Shown: positions 53,939 to 63,775, counted from the first letter of the stretch. The stretch: 64,000 bases of DNA from G965212005 sp965212005 (GCA_965212005.1 OZ243038.1:124001-188000); one strand, 5' to 3'. A program made the numbers and translations. The notes: generated by a model not told the origin, from the letters alone.

Positions 53939-55290
53939 GATCGTTGACCGCGCCGGCGCCTTAATTGCCGGCGGATCTGCCCGAGCACTTCCGCCGCGCT
54001 GGGGTGGGATGCAGCCCGCAAGCCGCCGTACAGCGGCAGAGCAACGATGCCATCGCCGCGTGACAGCGTGCCGGAGTGTTCGATGCCCGGGGTGCCGATG
54101 GGAATATACACCTGCACGCCGCGTTCGGGTGGTGTGTCAGGACGAGCCAATTGGATCACCCCGGAGCGCGGCATGCCGCGAGGGGGGCGCAGGCTGCCAT
54201 CAAAGGCCGAAATCCAGAGCAGCAGGTCAATTTCCCGGCGCTGAATTAAGCCGGGCGCGGCATAACGCCAGGCATCATGTTGCGGCGTCCCGTCCCGGTA
54301 ACAAACGCGCAGCGGATAGCCGCTTTGCCACAGGCATAGGTTCAGGGCGGTGCTGCCACCGTTGTCGCCTCCCAGGGCGAAACCGGCGTAGCGAGTCCGT
54401 CGGTTTAGCTGCTCTACCAGGCCACAGAAGGCTTGGATCGTCAAATCCGGCTGCGCCGCGGCGTCCAGTTGCGCCGGCTCCCACAACACGACTCCATAGT
54501 GCGCCGTCTGCAATTCCGCCGCCAGTGCCCGCAGCCGCCTGAGCGAGATGCCGGCGATTTGCCTGGCCTGTAGCGTCCGCTGCGCCGTTACTGCCTGCAA
54601 GGCACCGGCGACCTCGCCCAGGGCCGATTGTTTGCAGTGCAATAAGCGCGCTTTCCTGCCACTGGGTGAGCGTGCTGCGGCATGGTCCCGATGCGCTCCG
54701 ATGCAGATCACCCGGGGCTCCCGGCGCGCGCGTGCCAGTGCCCGGGCGTTCCAGACCATGCGTTCGAAAAAGCGCGGATAATGGCTATATGCGTCTGTGC
54801 CGAGTAACAGCAGCAGATCCGCACGATTGCGGATCTCGGTCAGGGTAGTACCCATCCAGCCTTGTTTTTGCAGCGCCTGCAGCTGTGCGCTGAGCGCATC
54901 GCCATGTACATGATCCAGAATGGCGTTACTGCATTCGGCCAGGTGCAGGGCGGCGCGCATTCCGGCCATATCGGTGCCCAGGCCGCCGATCAGTGCCTGC
55001 TGCGCCCCGGACAGCAGTTCGGCTGCACGGGCGCAGGCAGCCTCCAATGTGACCGGGCGAGTGCCGATACGGGGCGTCAGCGGCAGCGATTTCCGTTCAA
55101 AGCCGCGGCGCGCCAGCGCACAGTCGGTGGAAACCAACCGTGTTTCCCCGGCACTGCGACGAAAGCGCAGATCATCGCATAATAGCGAACAGAACGGACA
55201 TACTCGTGGCTGCGTCAGAGCATGCCCGCGGACGCCCCGGCCTTCATTTTCCGATGAGGCTGCAGACCCGTCGCAAATGATCGGCTTCAC
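53935..55290 (-). CDS. fhcB: Formyltransferase/hydrolase complex subunit B
   Basis: 451 residues from the GTG chosen. The N-terminal VCPFCSLLCDDL is the hallmark of FhcB and recalls the cluster site of FwdB; the rest is shortened compared with the molybdopterin enzyme of methanogens, consistent with loss of formylmethanofuran oxidation in bacteria. The frame is open to 55566, but that would overlap the divergent mptG, so a start at 55290 (GTG) or 55320 (TTG) is likelier; this start is uncertain. First gene of fhcBADC. Confidence 0.9.
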   Translation of the reverse strand: MKPIICDGSAASSENEGRGVRGHALTQPRVCPFCSLLCDDLRFRRSAGETRLVSTDCALARRGFERKSLPLTPRIGTRPVTLEAACARAAELLSGAQQALIGGLGTDMAGMRAALHLAECSNAILDHVHGDALSAQLQALQKQGWMGTTLTEIRNRADLLLLLGTDAYSHYPRFFERMVWNARALARARREPRVICIGAHRDHAAARSPSGRKARLLHCKQSALGEVAGALQAVTAQRTLQARQIAGISLRRLRALAAELQTAHYGVVLWEPAQLDAAAQPDLTIQAFCGLVEQLNRRTRYAGFALGGDNGGSTALNLCLWQSGYPLRVCYRDGTPQHDAWRYAAPGLIQRREIDLLLWISAFDGSLRPPRGMPRSGVIQLARPDTPPERGVQVYIPIGTPGIEHSGTLSRGDGIVALPLYGGLRAASHPSAAEVLGQIRRQLRRRRGQRS

Positions 55291-55497
55291 TGCCGTTTTT
55301 TGTAGAGAGTTGCTGCTCAAGCTGGATGCGCGGTGCACAAATTCTTCTGATGATGTTCTATCATACCCGCTATAGCCGGCAAAATATAAGGAGGTGGATC
55401 TGATTGCAGAGGCGCCGATGGGCGGTTGTTTTGGGGTAGTTTCAGACCCGCGCGTCAGCCCGCGGCGGGCTCTGGCAGAGCGGAGCTGGCGATTGTC

Positions 55498-56469
55498 ATG
55501 AGTCGGGTCGAACAGGTCACCGTCAGCACCACGGCGCGCCTGCATATGGGGTTTTTGGATATGCACGGCGGTTTGGGGCGCTGTTTCGGCAGTTTAGGCC
55601 TGTCTTTGTCGGCGCCGTTGCTGCGCCTGCGAGCGCAACGAGCACAACGCGACTGCATCACCGGGCCTGCGGCTCCCCGGGCGGGGGAAATTGTCCGATC
55701 TTTGCGGCAGAAACAGGGCTGTGCGGGTGTAAAACTGCAAGTGGAGCAAATGCTTCCGCAGCACGCCGGCCTGGGCTCGGGCACGCAGTTGAGTTTAGCG
55801 GTGGGTACCGCCATGCTGCGTCTGTACCGGAAACACCTGTCCCTGGAGGACTTGGCGGAACTGCTGGGTCGTGGCGCCCGCTCCGGCATCGGGGTCGCGA
55901 CCTTTGCGGGCGGCGGCTTGTTGCTGGATGGCGGCAGCAAACAGGCAGGCCGGGTGCCGCCGATCCTGTGTCGGCTGTCCTTTCCGCAAGACTGGGCCCT
56001 GTTACTGATTCAGGATCCGCGGCGTGAAGGCTGGAGCGGAGCAGAGGAAAAGCGGCGTTTTATGGCGTTAGAGCCGATGAAGGAGCAACTGACGGCCAGT
56101 TTATGTCGGCTGATGCTGATGCGCCTGTTGCCGGCACTGCAAGAGAGGAACTGCAGCGAATTCGGCACCGCAGTGACCGAATTGCAGCAGCGCATCGGCG
56201 AGTATTTTTTCCAGGTCCAGGGAGGGATGTTCAGCAGTCCGGAGGTAGCGGAGGCGGCTGCCTGGCTACATCATCAGGGGGCAGCCGGCTATGGTCAGAG
56301 TTCCTGGGGACCGACTGGATTTGTGCTGTACCCTTCACAGGCGCAAGCCAGCCAGGCGCAACAGCAGGCACGGTGGCGCTGGCCGCAGCTGGATTTTTGC
56401 CCGGTAGCCGGCTGCAACCGGGGCGCCCGCGTGGATTGCGCCGGCCCGCAGGGCGCATGGTCTGCCTGA
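55498..56469 (+). CDS. mptG: Beta-ribofuranosylaminobenzene 5'-phosphate synthase
   Basis: 323 residues. A GHMP-kinase-fold protein: TTARLHMGFLDMHGGLGR at the start, the glycine-rich HAGLGSGTQLSLAVG and the RSGIGVATFAGGG block, and QSSWGPTGFVLYP, as in beta-RFAP synthases of methanogens and methylotrophs. It condenses p-aminobenzoate with PRPP, the first committed step of H4MPT synthesis. The ATG at 55498 matches the family start. Divergent from fhcB. Confidence 0.94.
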   Translation: MSRVEQVTVSTTARLHMGFLDMHGGLGRCFGSLGLSLSAPLLRLRAQRAQRDCITGPAAPRAGEIVRSLRQKQGCAGVKLQVEQMLPQHAGLGSGTQLSLAVGTAMLRLYRKHLSLEDLAELLGRGARSGIGVATFAGGGLLLDGGSKQAGRVPPILCRLSFPQDWALLLIQDPRREGWSGAEEKRRFMALEPMKEQLTASLCRLMLMRLLPALQERNCSEFGTAVTELQQRIGEYFFQVQGGMFSSPEVAEAAAWLHHQGAAGYGQSSWGPTGFVLYPSQAQASQAQQQARWRWPQLDFCPVAGCNRGARVDCAGPQGAWSA

Positions 56470-56617
56470 ATTCGGAGCCGGCCTCGGCGCGGTGTTTTGA
56501 TGCACTGCCAGCGCCCTGGAGCCGGCTGCAGTATCCTCACGGCGAACCAGGCAATCTCGGCATAAAGCTCACCAGGCCCTGGCATATCTTGAGCCATCAT
56601 CATCGGGTATCACTGGC

Positions 56618-57886
56618 TTGATTCATGATTTACCCATAGATGGGGGGCCGGTGACGGGGCCGGGTAGCCACTGGCTGCTGATCAGCTTAAGCGGGCGGGC
56701 GCTGGCCGCTTCCGCATGGCATGGCGGGTCAGCGTTGCGGGTATTGGATGCTTTTGCCGATCAGGACACCCGCGTATACGCACAAAATTGCGCTCAGCTT
56801 CCGGTCGGCCGCCACGGGTTTTTGGATACTATTTTTGCGCCCGGTTGGATCGCTGACAAGTTCAACGGGAAGCTGAATATAGTGGCCGGTTCCGGTTTCG
56901 AATTCAGGCCCGCGCTACTGGATGAATTAGCCTTGCGGGGCAATTTGTTTTCCAATCCGGCAGAACTCATTGCATCCAGTAATAATCCTTTTTTATTAAG
57001 TAAGATATTAAATAAAATTAATGTAAAATATCCAGAGGTTCGCCAGTCTCCACCGAAGACGGCGAGCGGCTGGCTGCGGAAAACGGCAGGCTCCTGTGGC
57101 GGGGCACATGTACGATGCTTTCAGGCGGGGATGCGCTTGACCGGGCACTACCTGCAGCGTCGGGTGCCGGGTTCCGTCTGCTCGGTGGTTTGGCTGGCAG
57201 ATGGTCGGCGAGCCTGCCTGCTGGGTTGCAGTCAATTGCTGCAACGGGCGCCGGAACAGGGAGATTTTCGCTATGCGGGCGCTCTGAGCAGACGGCGCCT
57301 GCCCGGTGAGGCCCAGCGCCGGCTGCCGGAATTGCTCAATTCCCTGGTGCAACAGACCGGTGCGCGGGGGCTGTGCGGACTGGATCTGATCGTCACGCCG
57401 GAGGGAGAGTTGTATGTGCTGGAACTGAACCTGCGTCCGCCCGCCAGTTTTGAATTATTTGATCAGGGGCCGGGTTTATTTGCGCTGCATGTGCAAGCCT
57501 GTCGCGGTCTGCTGCCGCGCTTGCCTGGGGAATGGAGTTGCCCGCCGCGGGCGCTGGCGCTTTGTTATGCGCCTTGCGCTGTGCATATTCCCGGTACCTG
57601 CCGCTGGCCGGACTGGGTTCGGGACCGGCCGCATCCCGGTAGCCGTATTCCTGCCAATGCTCCGGTGTGCACGGTCTATGCCGGGGCCGCCACTGAGCGG
57701 CTGACCGGGTCATTGTTGTATCGGCGCTACACTGCGCTGCAAACTTTCTTGTATCGTTGTAGCGACCGGCAGGCTGGAGACCGGGCCGGTCCCGAGGCCG
57801 TGCTGCCCGGCAGCACTCGGATAGGTGCCGGGGCCGGGCCGGAGCTTGGCCTTCAGAGGCTGGCAAGCAACTTGAAATATATTTAA
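56618..57886 (+). CDS. ATP-grasp protein of the H4MPT gene cluster
   Basis: 422 residues, TTG start without a better in-frame choice. ATP-grasp features are visible in the C-terminal half: RRVPGSVCSVVWLADG, GLCGLDLIVTPEGELYVLELNLRPPAS (the metal-binding E-x-N region). Proteins like this accompany fae/mch/fhc in methylotrophs (orfY-type, as I recall) and are taken to help make H4MPT or the methanofuran analogue; the reaction is not established. An unusually AT-rich patch at about 56955-57050 encodes IASSNNPFLLSKILNKINVK. It precedes mch by 38 bases. Confidence 0.8.
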   Translation: MIHDLPIDGGPVTGPGSHWLLISLSGRALAASAWHGGSALRVLDAFADQDTRVYAQNCAQLPVGRHGFLDTIFAPGWIADKFNGKLNIVAGSGFEFRPALLDELALRGNLFSNPAELIASSNNPFLLSKILNKINVKYPEVRQSPPKTASGWLRKTAGSCGGAHVRCFQAGMRLTGHYLQRRVPGSVCSVVWLADGRRACLLGCSQLLQRAPEQGDFRYAGALSRRRLPGEAQRRLPELLNSLVQQTGARGLCGLDLIVTPEGELYVLELNLRPPASFELFDQGPGLFALHVQACRGLLPRLPGEWSCPPRALALCYAPCAVHIPGTCRWPDWVRDRPHPGSRIPANAPVCTVYAGAATERLTGSLLYRRYTALQTFLYRCSDRQAGDRAGPEAVLPGSTRIGAGAGPELGLQRLASNLKYI

Positions 57887-57924
57887 TATTATTCTCTAAC
57901 TTATATGATATACAAAATTATTTT

Positions 57925-58929
57925 ATGTCAATGTATCAGTCGCTGGAGGCGGCGGTGAAGCTTCCCAGCGTGAACCGGGAAGCGGCTCCGTTGCTGGCGC
58001 AGTTGCTGCGTGAGGAGCAAAGTTTGCGTCTCGGGAGTCGCCGACTGGAGAACGGGGTCTTGCTGATCGATGCCGGCATAGAGCAGATCGGCGGCCTGGA
58101 GGCAGGACGCCGCATTGCCGAGATCTGCATGGGCGGGCTGGGGAGTGTGCGCCTATGTGCCGACTCGCAGCTGCGCCGTTGGCCCTGGCGAGTGGAAGTG
58201 TACAGCAGGCATCCGGTGCTGGCTTGCCTGGGCAGTCAGTATGCCGGCTGGAGCCTGTCCTGGGGACAGGGGAAAAACGCTTTTCAGGCGCTGGGCTCGG
58301 GTCCGGCTCGGGCACTGGGCAGCAAGGAAGCGCTGTTTCAGCTGCTTGATTACCGGGATCAAGCGGAACAGGGTTGCCTGGTGATTGAGACCGATCGCTT
58401 CCCGGCACCGGAATTAGCGCAGCAGATTGCTGAAAATTGTGCTCTTGCCCCGGAACGACTGTGTTTGATCCTGGTGCCGACCCGCAGCCTGAGCGGGGCC
58501 GTGCAGATTGCCGCACGGGTGCTGGAAGTTGCTCTGCATAAGGCACACGAACTCGGTTTCCCGCTGGACCGAATCGTGGACGGGGCCGGCAGTGCTCCGC
58601 TGGCTCCGCCTGCTGCTGAGTTCATCACTGCCATGGGGCGCGGCAACGATTCCATTTTATTTGCCGGCCAGGTGCAGCTTTTTGTCGCTTGCGATGACAC
58701 CCGGGCGGCGGCGTTGGCCCGGCAACTACCGAGCAGCGCTTCCGCTGATTACGGTCGGCCTTTTGCCGAAATATTCAAGGCGGTCCATTACGATTTTTAC
58801 CGGATCGATCCGCTGTTGTTCAGCCCGGCACAGGTCATGATCAGTTCCGTGGAGACAGGAAACAGTTTCAGTGCCGGGCGCCTGGATGAAGACTTGCTGG
58901 AGCGCTCTTTCGGTGCCGCCTCAGTCTGA
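57925..58929 (+). CDS. mch: Methenyl-H4MPT cyclohydrolase
   Basis: 334 residues, typical Mch length. Recognised blocks are VLLIDAGIEQIGGLEAGRR, HPVLACLGSQYAGWSL, GSGPARALGSKEALF, and the C-terminal VHYDFYRIDPLLFSPAQV. It hydrolyses methenyl-H4MPT to formyl-H4MPT in the cytoplasm, feeding the Fhc complex. The upstream 38 bases are almost all A/T and contain no Shine-Dalgarno sequence. It overlaps the next gene. Confidence 0.97.
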   Translation: MSMYQSLEAAVKLPSVNREAAPLLAQLLREEQSLRLGSRRLENGVLLIDAGIEQIGGLEAGRRIAEICMGGLGSVRLCADSQLRRWPWRVEVYSRHPVLACLGSQYAGWSLSWGQGKNAFQALGSGPARALGSKEALFQLLDYRDQAEQGCLVIETDRFPAPELAQQIAENCALAPERLCLILVPTRSLSGAVQIAARVLEVALHKAHELGFPLDRIVDGAGSAPLAPPAAEFITAMGRGNDSILFAGQVQLFVACDDTRAAALARQLPSSASADYGRPFAEIFKAVHYDFYRIDPLLFSPAQVMISSVETGNSFSAGRLDEDLLERSFGAASV

Positions 58930-59914
58930 CCGGGCTCCCCGCCGTAGTGTGGCGGTACTGGGCGAGGAACCGGGCTGGCATGGCCAAGTGCTGCGCCAGG
59001 CATTTTCCAGGCTGGGGGTGGATTGCTGTTTTGGTTCACTGACGGCGGGCTGTTTGGACTTGAGCCGGGCCGACCCGCGCTCGTTGCTGCCTGAGTTTCG
59101 CGCCCAGGCGCCTGCCGGCGTACTGGTGCGCGCTATCCCGGGCGGCACGCTGGAACAATTGATGTTCCGTCTGAGTTTGCTGCAGGCGCTGGAATTACAG
59201 GGGATCCCGGTATTCAATTCGGCGCGCGCCCTGGAGTTGAGCGTGGATAAGGGGATCAGCAGCCTGTTGCTGCGTCAGGCAGGCTTGCCGATACCGCCCA
59301 CCTGGGTGTGCGAATCGGTGCAGCAGGCCCGTGCTTTGTATGAAAACGAACGCCAGGCAGGGCGCAAGCTGGTGCTGAAACCGCTTTTTGGCTCTCAAGG
59401 GCGAGGCTTGCGCCTGCTGGATGAGGCTTTTTGGGGGCAGGCGCGGGCCTCCGATTTTTCCGGCGTTTACTATCTGCAAACCCTGATCGAGCGGCAGCAG
59501 CGAGAGGCGCGGGATTTCCGGGTGTTCGTGCTGGCCGATCAGGCCCGGGCCGCCATGAGCCGTCACAGCAGCCACTGGATCACAAACCGGGCGCATGGCG
59601 GACGCTGCGAGCCCCTGGCACTGGAGCCGATGCTGTGTCGGTTGGCGCAGCAGGCAGTGTCAGTCCTGGGGCTGGAATATGGTGGCGTTGATCTGATCCG
59701 GGATGCGACCGGGCAACTGCTGGTGCTGGAGGTCAACGGGATCCCGTTCTGGCAGGGGCTGCAACAGGTGTGCCAGCCGGACCTGGCCGCCTTGTTGGCG
59801 CAGCGGCTGGTGCAGAGCATGCGGCAGCGGGTGTATCGCTCGCCGCTGCGTCGGGGTACGGAAAGCCGGGCCGGCGCGGTCCGTTACCCGGTGCCTGGGT
59901 CGGCGGCCCGTTAA
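58913..59914 (+). CDS. RimK-like ATP-grasp ligase of the H4MPT cluster
   Basis: 333 residues from a GTG that overlaps the end of mch by 17 bases; a GTG at 58949 is equally possible. The RimK/MptN-type fold shows FNSARALELSVDKGISSLLL, KLVLKPLFGSQGRGLRLL (ATP lysines and glycine loop) and GLEYGGVDLI with LVLEVNGIPFW (metal-binding). By homology with archaeal MptN it may add glutamate to H4MPT, matching orf17 of methylotroph clusters. Family sure, reaction inferred. Confidence 0.87.
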   Translation: MPPQSDRAPRRSVAVLGEEPGWHGQVLRQAFSRLGVDCCFGSLTAGCLDLSRADPRSLLPEFRAQAPAGVLVRAIPGGTLEQLMFRLSLLQALELQGIPVFNSARALELSVDKGISSLLLRQAGLPIPPTWVCESVQQARALYENERQAGRKLVLKPLFGSQGRGLRLLDEAFWGQARASDFSGVYYLQTLIERQQREARDFRVFVLADQARAAMSRHSSHWITNRAHGGRCEPLALEPMLCRLAQQAVSVLGLEYGGVDLIRDATGQLLVLEVNGIPFWQGLQQVCQPDLAALLAQRLVQSMRQRVYRSPLRRGTESRAGAVRYPVPGSAAR

Positions 59915-60043
59915 GTGATCAGTATCACCCCCATCCCGCCGTGCCGGCCTTTCTGCCGGAGAGCAGGCCGGTGCGCGCTTACGGGGTGGTGCGTTGTGGA
60001 GCTCTGTCCCCGGGCGCGGTCATTGGGCTGATCGGCTCCCGCT

Positions 60044-60964
60044 ATGGATCCATCTGCCGCGCCATCTCCCCGCCCCTGTCGGGGCAAAGCGGTCACAGCA
60101 GTGCGCGGACTCAGACCCGGGCAGTTACAGGCTTTGATGCGAGCCTGTTTTGAACTGGAAATGAAAGCCTTGAAACCTGGCAACGTTAGTCATTACGCCG
60201 CCGGACACGGTATGAATGCCGCCGATTTTTTACTGAGTGCCCGCCTGGTCAGCCCGATTTTGTGCGATGCTTCGCTGTCGGTCGGCGAGCGCGTGTTTCA
60301 GGCAGTGCGCCTGACTCAGTCCCAGGTAGGCTGTAATACTAATCTGGGCCTGCTGCTATTGTGCGCGCCGCTGCTGGCCGCCGCTGCCCTGCGCGGCAGA
60401 CTGCGTTGCCTGCGGCTGAGGCTGTGTGCTGTACTACGGGCGCTCAGCGCCAGGGACGGGGAGCGCATTTTTGCGGCGATCCGGCTGGCGCATCCGGGCG
60501 GATTAGGCAGCAGCCGGCGCTACGACGTACGCTGCGAAAGCGGCACTGAATTGCTGGCGGCCATGCACTACGCCAGGTGCCGGGATCGCATCGCCCTGCA
60601 GTATGTGAGTGTTTTTGATGACATATTTTCGTTGGGAGTGCCCTGGGTGGCGCATTTCCGCGCCGGCGAAGAAAGTATGGAATGGGTATTGGCGTTATGC
60701 TATATTTCTTTCCTCTGTGCTTTTCCTGACAGTCACGTAGTCCGCAAGCACGGCAAGACTGCCGCGGAGCGTGTGTGCCGGGAAGCGCGGATGGTGCGGC
60801 AACGGCTCGTCGGTGCGGATGCAGTTTCGGATCGCGTGGCTGATTTGTTGCGCTTTGATTCCCAGTTAAAACAAGATGGGTTCAACCCTGGGACTAGTGC
60901 AGATTTGGCAGTTGCCAGTTTGCTTGCGTGCAGGCTTGGTGATGCGCTGATGCAGCCTTCTTGA
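60044..60964 (+). CDS. CitG-like protein of the H4MPT cluster
   Basis: 306 residues. It resembles triphosphoribosyl-dephospho-CoA synthase (CitG/MdcB; COG1767): EMKALKPGNVSHYAAGHGM, GCNTNLGLLLLCAPL, and FPDSHVVRKHGKTAA. Citrate lyase genes are absent; in methylotrophs this family member (orf5-type) sits in the H4MPT cluster and probably acts on a related ribosyl/phosphoribosyl substrate. A GTG at 60101 is an alternative start. fae follows after about 110 bases. Confidence 0.85.
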   Translation: MDPSAAPSPRPCRGKAVTAVRGLRPGQLQALMRACFELEMKALKPGNVSHYAAGHGMNAADFLLSARLVSPILCDASLSVGERVFQAVRLTQSQVGCNTNLGLLLLCAPLLAAAALRGRLRCLRLRLCAVLRALSARDGERIFAAIRLAHPGGLGSSRRYDVRCESGTELLAAMHYARCRDRIALQYVSVFDDIFSLGVPWVAHFRAGEESMEWVLALCYISFLCAFPDSHVVRKHGKTAAERVCREARMVRQRLVGADAVSDRVADLLRFDSQLKQDGFNPGTSADLAVASLLACRLGDALMQPS

Positions 60965-61073
60965 TGGAGGGGGTTGCGGGCACTGCCGGGTTGACCACAA
61001 AATTGGGAGGAAGCATCTCGGTGCTCTTCTGGGAAACAATCTAAATAATTGACTGAACTTGGAGGAAGTTAAG

Positions 61074-61586
61074 ATGGCAGTAATAGACAGAACTTTGGTA
61101 GGAGAAGCCTTGGTTGGGGAGGGCAACGAAGTTGCACACATAGACCTGATCATCGGTCCGCGCGGCAGCACTGTCGAAACGGCTTTCTGTAATGCCTTGA
61201 CCAACAATAAGGACGGTTTCACCAGCCTGCTGGCAGTGGTGGCGCCAAATTTGCCGTGCAAACCCAGCACGATGATGTTTAACAAGGTGACGATGAAAGG
61301 CGCCGACCAGGCCGTGCAGATGTTCGGACCGGCTCAGCGTGCCGTGTCCATGGCGGTGATGGATTGCGTGGAAGACGGCACCATCCCGGCGGCAGAGGCA
61401 GAAGATGTTTTTATCTGTGTCGGTGTCTTTATCCACTGGTTGGCTAAAGATCAAAACAAGATCCAGGACTACAACTACGAGGCGACCCGGCTCTCGATCA
61501 AGCGAGCCATTGCCCGTGAGCCGAAGGCATCGGAGGTATTGAATAAACGCGGATCAGCGGACCACCCGTTCCAGGCTCATTCCTGA
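61074..61586 (+). CDS. fae: Formaldehyde-activating enzyme
   Basis: 170 residues. It has GNEVAHIDLIIGPRGSTVETAF with the catalytic His, NLPCKPSTMMFNKVTMKG and GPAQRAVSMAVMDCVEDG, as in methylotroph Fae. It condenses formaldehyde with H4MPT to methylene-H4MPT in the cytoplasm. A strong ribosome-binding site GGAGGAAG ends six bases before the ATG, in keeping with high expression. A rho-independent terminator follows. Confidence 0.98.
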   Translation: MAVIDRTLVGEALVGEGNEVAHIDLIIGPRGSTVETAFCNALTNNKDGFTSLLAVVAPNLPCKPSTMMFNKVTMKGADQAVQMFGPAQRAVSMAVMDCVEDGTIPAAEAEDVFICVGVFIHWLAKDQNKIQDYNYEATRLSIKRAIAREPKASEVLNKRGSADHPFQAHS

Positions 61587-61919
61587 ATTATTGTTCTTTG
61601 TGCGAGACAGTGAGCAGAGGGGCTTCCCGGATGCTCATTTCCCGCCTGATCATCGTGATGCCCTGGCTTAAGCCAGGGCATTTTTTTTGTGGTTTCGGCA
61701 CCGGCCCCAGGACCAGGGGGACAGCTCTGTGCCTTGGTGCATTTACCCTTTCTGCCGGAAACGGACCTTCAGTAACAGTTGCCTGGTTTTACGGATCGAT
61801 CCGGCAGGCTCTGCACGGGCCTGCCTGGTTGCGGCAGCACAGGCTGAGTCCGTCATTGCCATAGCGAGACCTTCTTTCCGTCCAGCGCGTCCGTTGCGGA
61901 TATAATCCCCGCGCAACTG
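61587..61919. other. Gap after fae
   Basis: Contains the fae terminator; the rest, from about 61690, is GC-rich without a gene or RNA that I can recognise. It separates converging genes. Confidence 0.5.
61658..61688 (+). terminator. Rho-independent terminator of fae
   Basis: A perfect palindrome ATGCCCTGGCTT with its complement, centred on CTTAAG, followed by eight T. It is 71 bases after the stop. Confidence 0.93.
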
Positions 61920-62612
61920 TCACGTTATTGGGTCAGAGATGTCGGCTAAACGGGACAGGGCCGCTTCCGTAATCCGCTGGCGATCATGCAGGGCGCCGGT
62001 CAGCAGTGCTCCGGCAGCCCCGCGCTCGTGCAGGCGCTGCAGATCCTCAACGCCTCGAATACCGCCGGCGGCGTACAATTGACGGGGGGCTGCCAGTGCC
62101 TGTATTTGCTCCCATAACGGCAGGTTGGGCCCCATTGCGCGCCCGACTCGGTCCAAATCCATCAAGATTACCCGTCGTGGCCATGACTGCGGCGCTTGCA
62201 GTAGTTTCTCGTCGCCCAGCAGTGCGTGGTCGCGAAAATCCAGTGACAATATCGACTCCGGTTGTGCTTTTAGTTCCTCCGGACTCAGACCGGATTCGCT
62301 GCCCAGTACCCGGCGACTTCGGCCGCTGCCGCTGCCATGGACAGCGCCGGCGTCGATCCAGAATTCCAGTTGCGGAAAAGCTTTCCGTAAAGCTCGAATT
62401 AAGGCAATTTGTCCCAATCCATGCTCCAGCGCGTCTAAGTCCGCCAGGTAAATCACGGGAAAGGGAAACAGTCGCAACAGGCCCGAGATCACGGCCTGGG
62501 GTTCCGTGCCGCGGCACAGGTATGAGCGCAGCGGGGGGTATAGTTGGCGTTCTTTGCCGTTGGCACGTACGACGACGCCGGCGCGCAGATCGATGGCCGG
62601 GATGATCAGCAT
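61920..62612 (-). CDS. HisA-like protein of the H4MPT cluster
   Basis: 230 residues. A (beta-alpha)8 protein related to HisA/HisF (COG1411-like): MLIIPAIDLRAGVVV at the start, VIYLADLDALEHG, FWIDAGAV and YAAGGIRGVEDL phosphate-binding turn. The histidine pathway is not adjacent; homologues belong to methylotroph H4MPT or methanofuran gene sets and their reaction is, as far as I recall, unassigned. It is divergent from the COG1548-type gene. Confidence 0.83.
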   Translation of the reverse strand: MLIIPAIDLRAGVVVRANGKERQLYPPLRSYLCRGTEPQAVISGLLRLFPFPVIYLADLDALEHGLGQIALIRALRKAFPQLEFWIDAGAVHGSGSGRSRRVLGSESGLSPEELKAQPESILSLDFRDHALLGDEKLLQAPQSWPRRVILMDLDRVGRAMGPNLPLWEQIQALAAPRQLYAAGGIRGVEDLQRLHERGAAGALLTGALHDRQRITEAALSRLADISDPIT

Positions 62613-62725
62613 GGGCCGGCCTGTGGGCGGATGAGGCTACACCGCACATCAAGGCCGGTGCCCTGGACGGCACTACTCTGCCGCCGTCCGGCAGCGGGCC
62701 GGTGGCACGGCTTGCGTACCGGCAC

Positions 62726-63775
62726 ATGAGTCAAGGCTACTGTGTTGCCGGCTGGGACGTGGGCGGTTCCCATCTGAAACTGGCTTTGCTGGATGCGCAG
62801 GGGATGTTGCTCCAGGTACGTCAAATGGCCATGCCGATGTGGCTGGGCCTGGAATCGTTGGAGCACGCATTGGACCAGGCTTGCCGCGAGCTCCCGCAGC
62901 AGGTAGAGCACGTCTGCACGATGACGGCGGAGCTTTGCGACTGTTTTCCCGATCGTGCCCAGGGCGTGCGCTCCCTGGTGCAGTATTTGCAAAAACGTTT
63001 TACCCCGGCTCCGCTGCATTTCTATAGTATAGACGGCCTGCTTGATTGCACGCAGGCATTGCGCCGGACCGACGTCGTGGCTTCCGCCAACTGGCATGCG
63101 CTGCTGTCGTTGTGCGCGGCTCGCCTGCCGGCCGGTATTCTGCTTGATATTGGCGGCACCAGCGCCGACTTGCTGCCTTTTGCCGACGGGCACGGGCAGA
63201 ACCTGGGAAAGAGCGATGTACAGCGCATGCAGCACGAGGAATTGATTTACACTGGCGTCATCCGTACACCGGTTATGGCACTGTGCCGTGAAATTCCGTT
63301 TCGCGGCCAATGGACTCACCTGGCCGCAGAGCATTTTGCCACCACCGCTGACGTCTATCGCCTAACTGGCGACCTGGGGCCGGAACAGGATCTGCAACCG
63401 AGCGCTGACGGCGCCGGTAAGAGCCGGGCAGACTGTGCCCGCCGTCTGGCCCGCATGGTGGGTACGGACGCGGAGCCGCAAGCATCCTTGGACGAGTGGG
63501 AGGGGTTGGCTCGTTACCTGGCTGAACGGCACTTGGACCGCCTGCAGCGCGCCTTGTACCGCTTGTGTTCCCGGCCATTGCGCCGCAACGCTCCGCTGAT
63601 CGGAGCCGGGCTGGGCCGATTCCTGGTGCCACGCCTGGCCGAACGCATGGGCCTGCCATGGCTCGATTTTACCGACCTGGAACCGGTGCCGGCCTCTTTG
63701 CGTGAGTCAGCCGCGGTCTGCGCCAGCGCGCTGGCACCGGCACGGTTATTCCTGCTGCGGCGAGATCGGCCATGA
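62726..63775 (+). CDS. COG1548-type hydantoinase/kinase-fold protein (MfnF-like)
   Basis: 349 residues from the ATG; a GTG at 62702 is an alternative. It opens with an ASKHA-type phosphate loop, GWDVGGSHLKLALL, and has LLDIGGTSADLLPF in the middle and GAGLGRFLVPRLAERMG near the end. Archaeal relatives (MfnF) join the furan and tyramine parts of methanofuran, so this may make the methylotroph carrier analogue used by the Fhc complex. It overlaps pabB by 4 bp (ATGA). Confidence 0.85.
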   Translation: MSQGYCVAGWDVGGSHLKLALLDAQGMLLQVRQMAMPMWLGLESLEHALDQACRELPQQVEHVCTMTAELCDCFPDRAQGVRSLVQYLQKRFTPAPLHFYSIDGLLDCTQALRRTDVVASANWHALLSLCAARLPAGILLDIGGTSADLLPFADGHGQNLGKSDVQRMQHEELIYTGVIRTPVMALCREIPFRGQWTHLAAEHFATTADVYRLTGDLGPEQDLQPSADGAGKSRADCARRLARMVGTDAEPQASLDEWEGLARYLAERHLDRLQRALYRLCSRPLRRNAPLIGAGLGRFLVPRLAERMGLPWLDFTDLEPVPASLRESAAVCASALAPARLFLLRRDRP

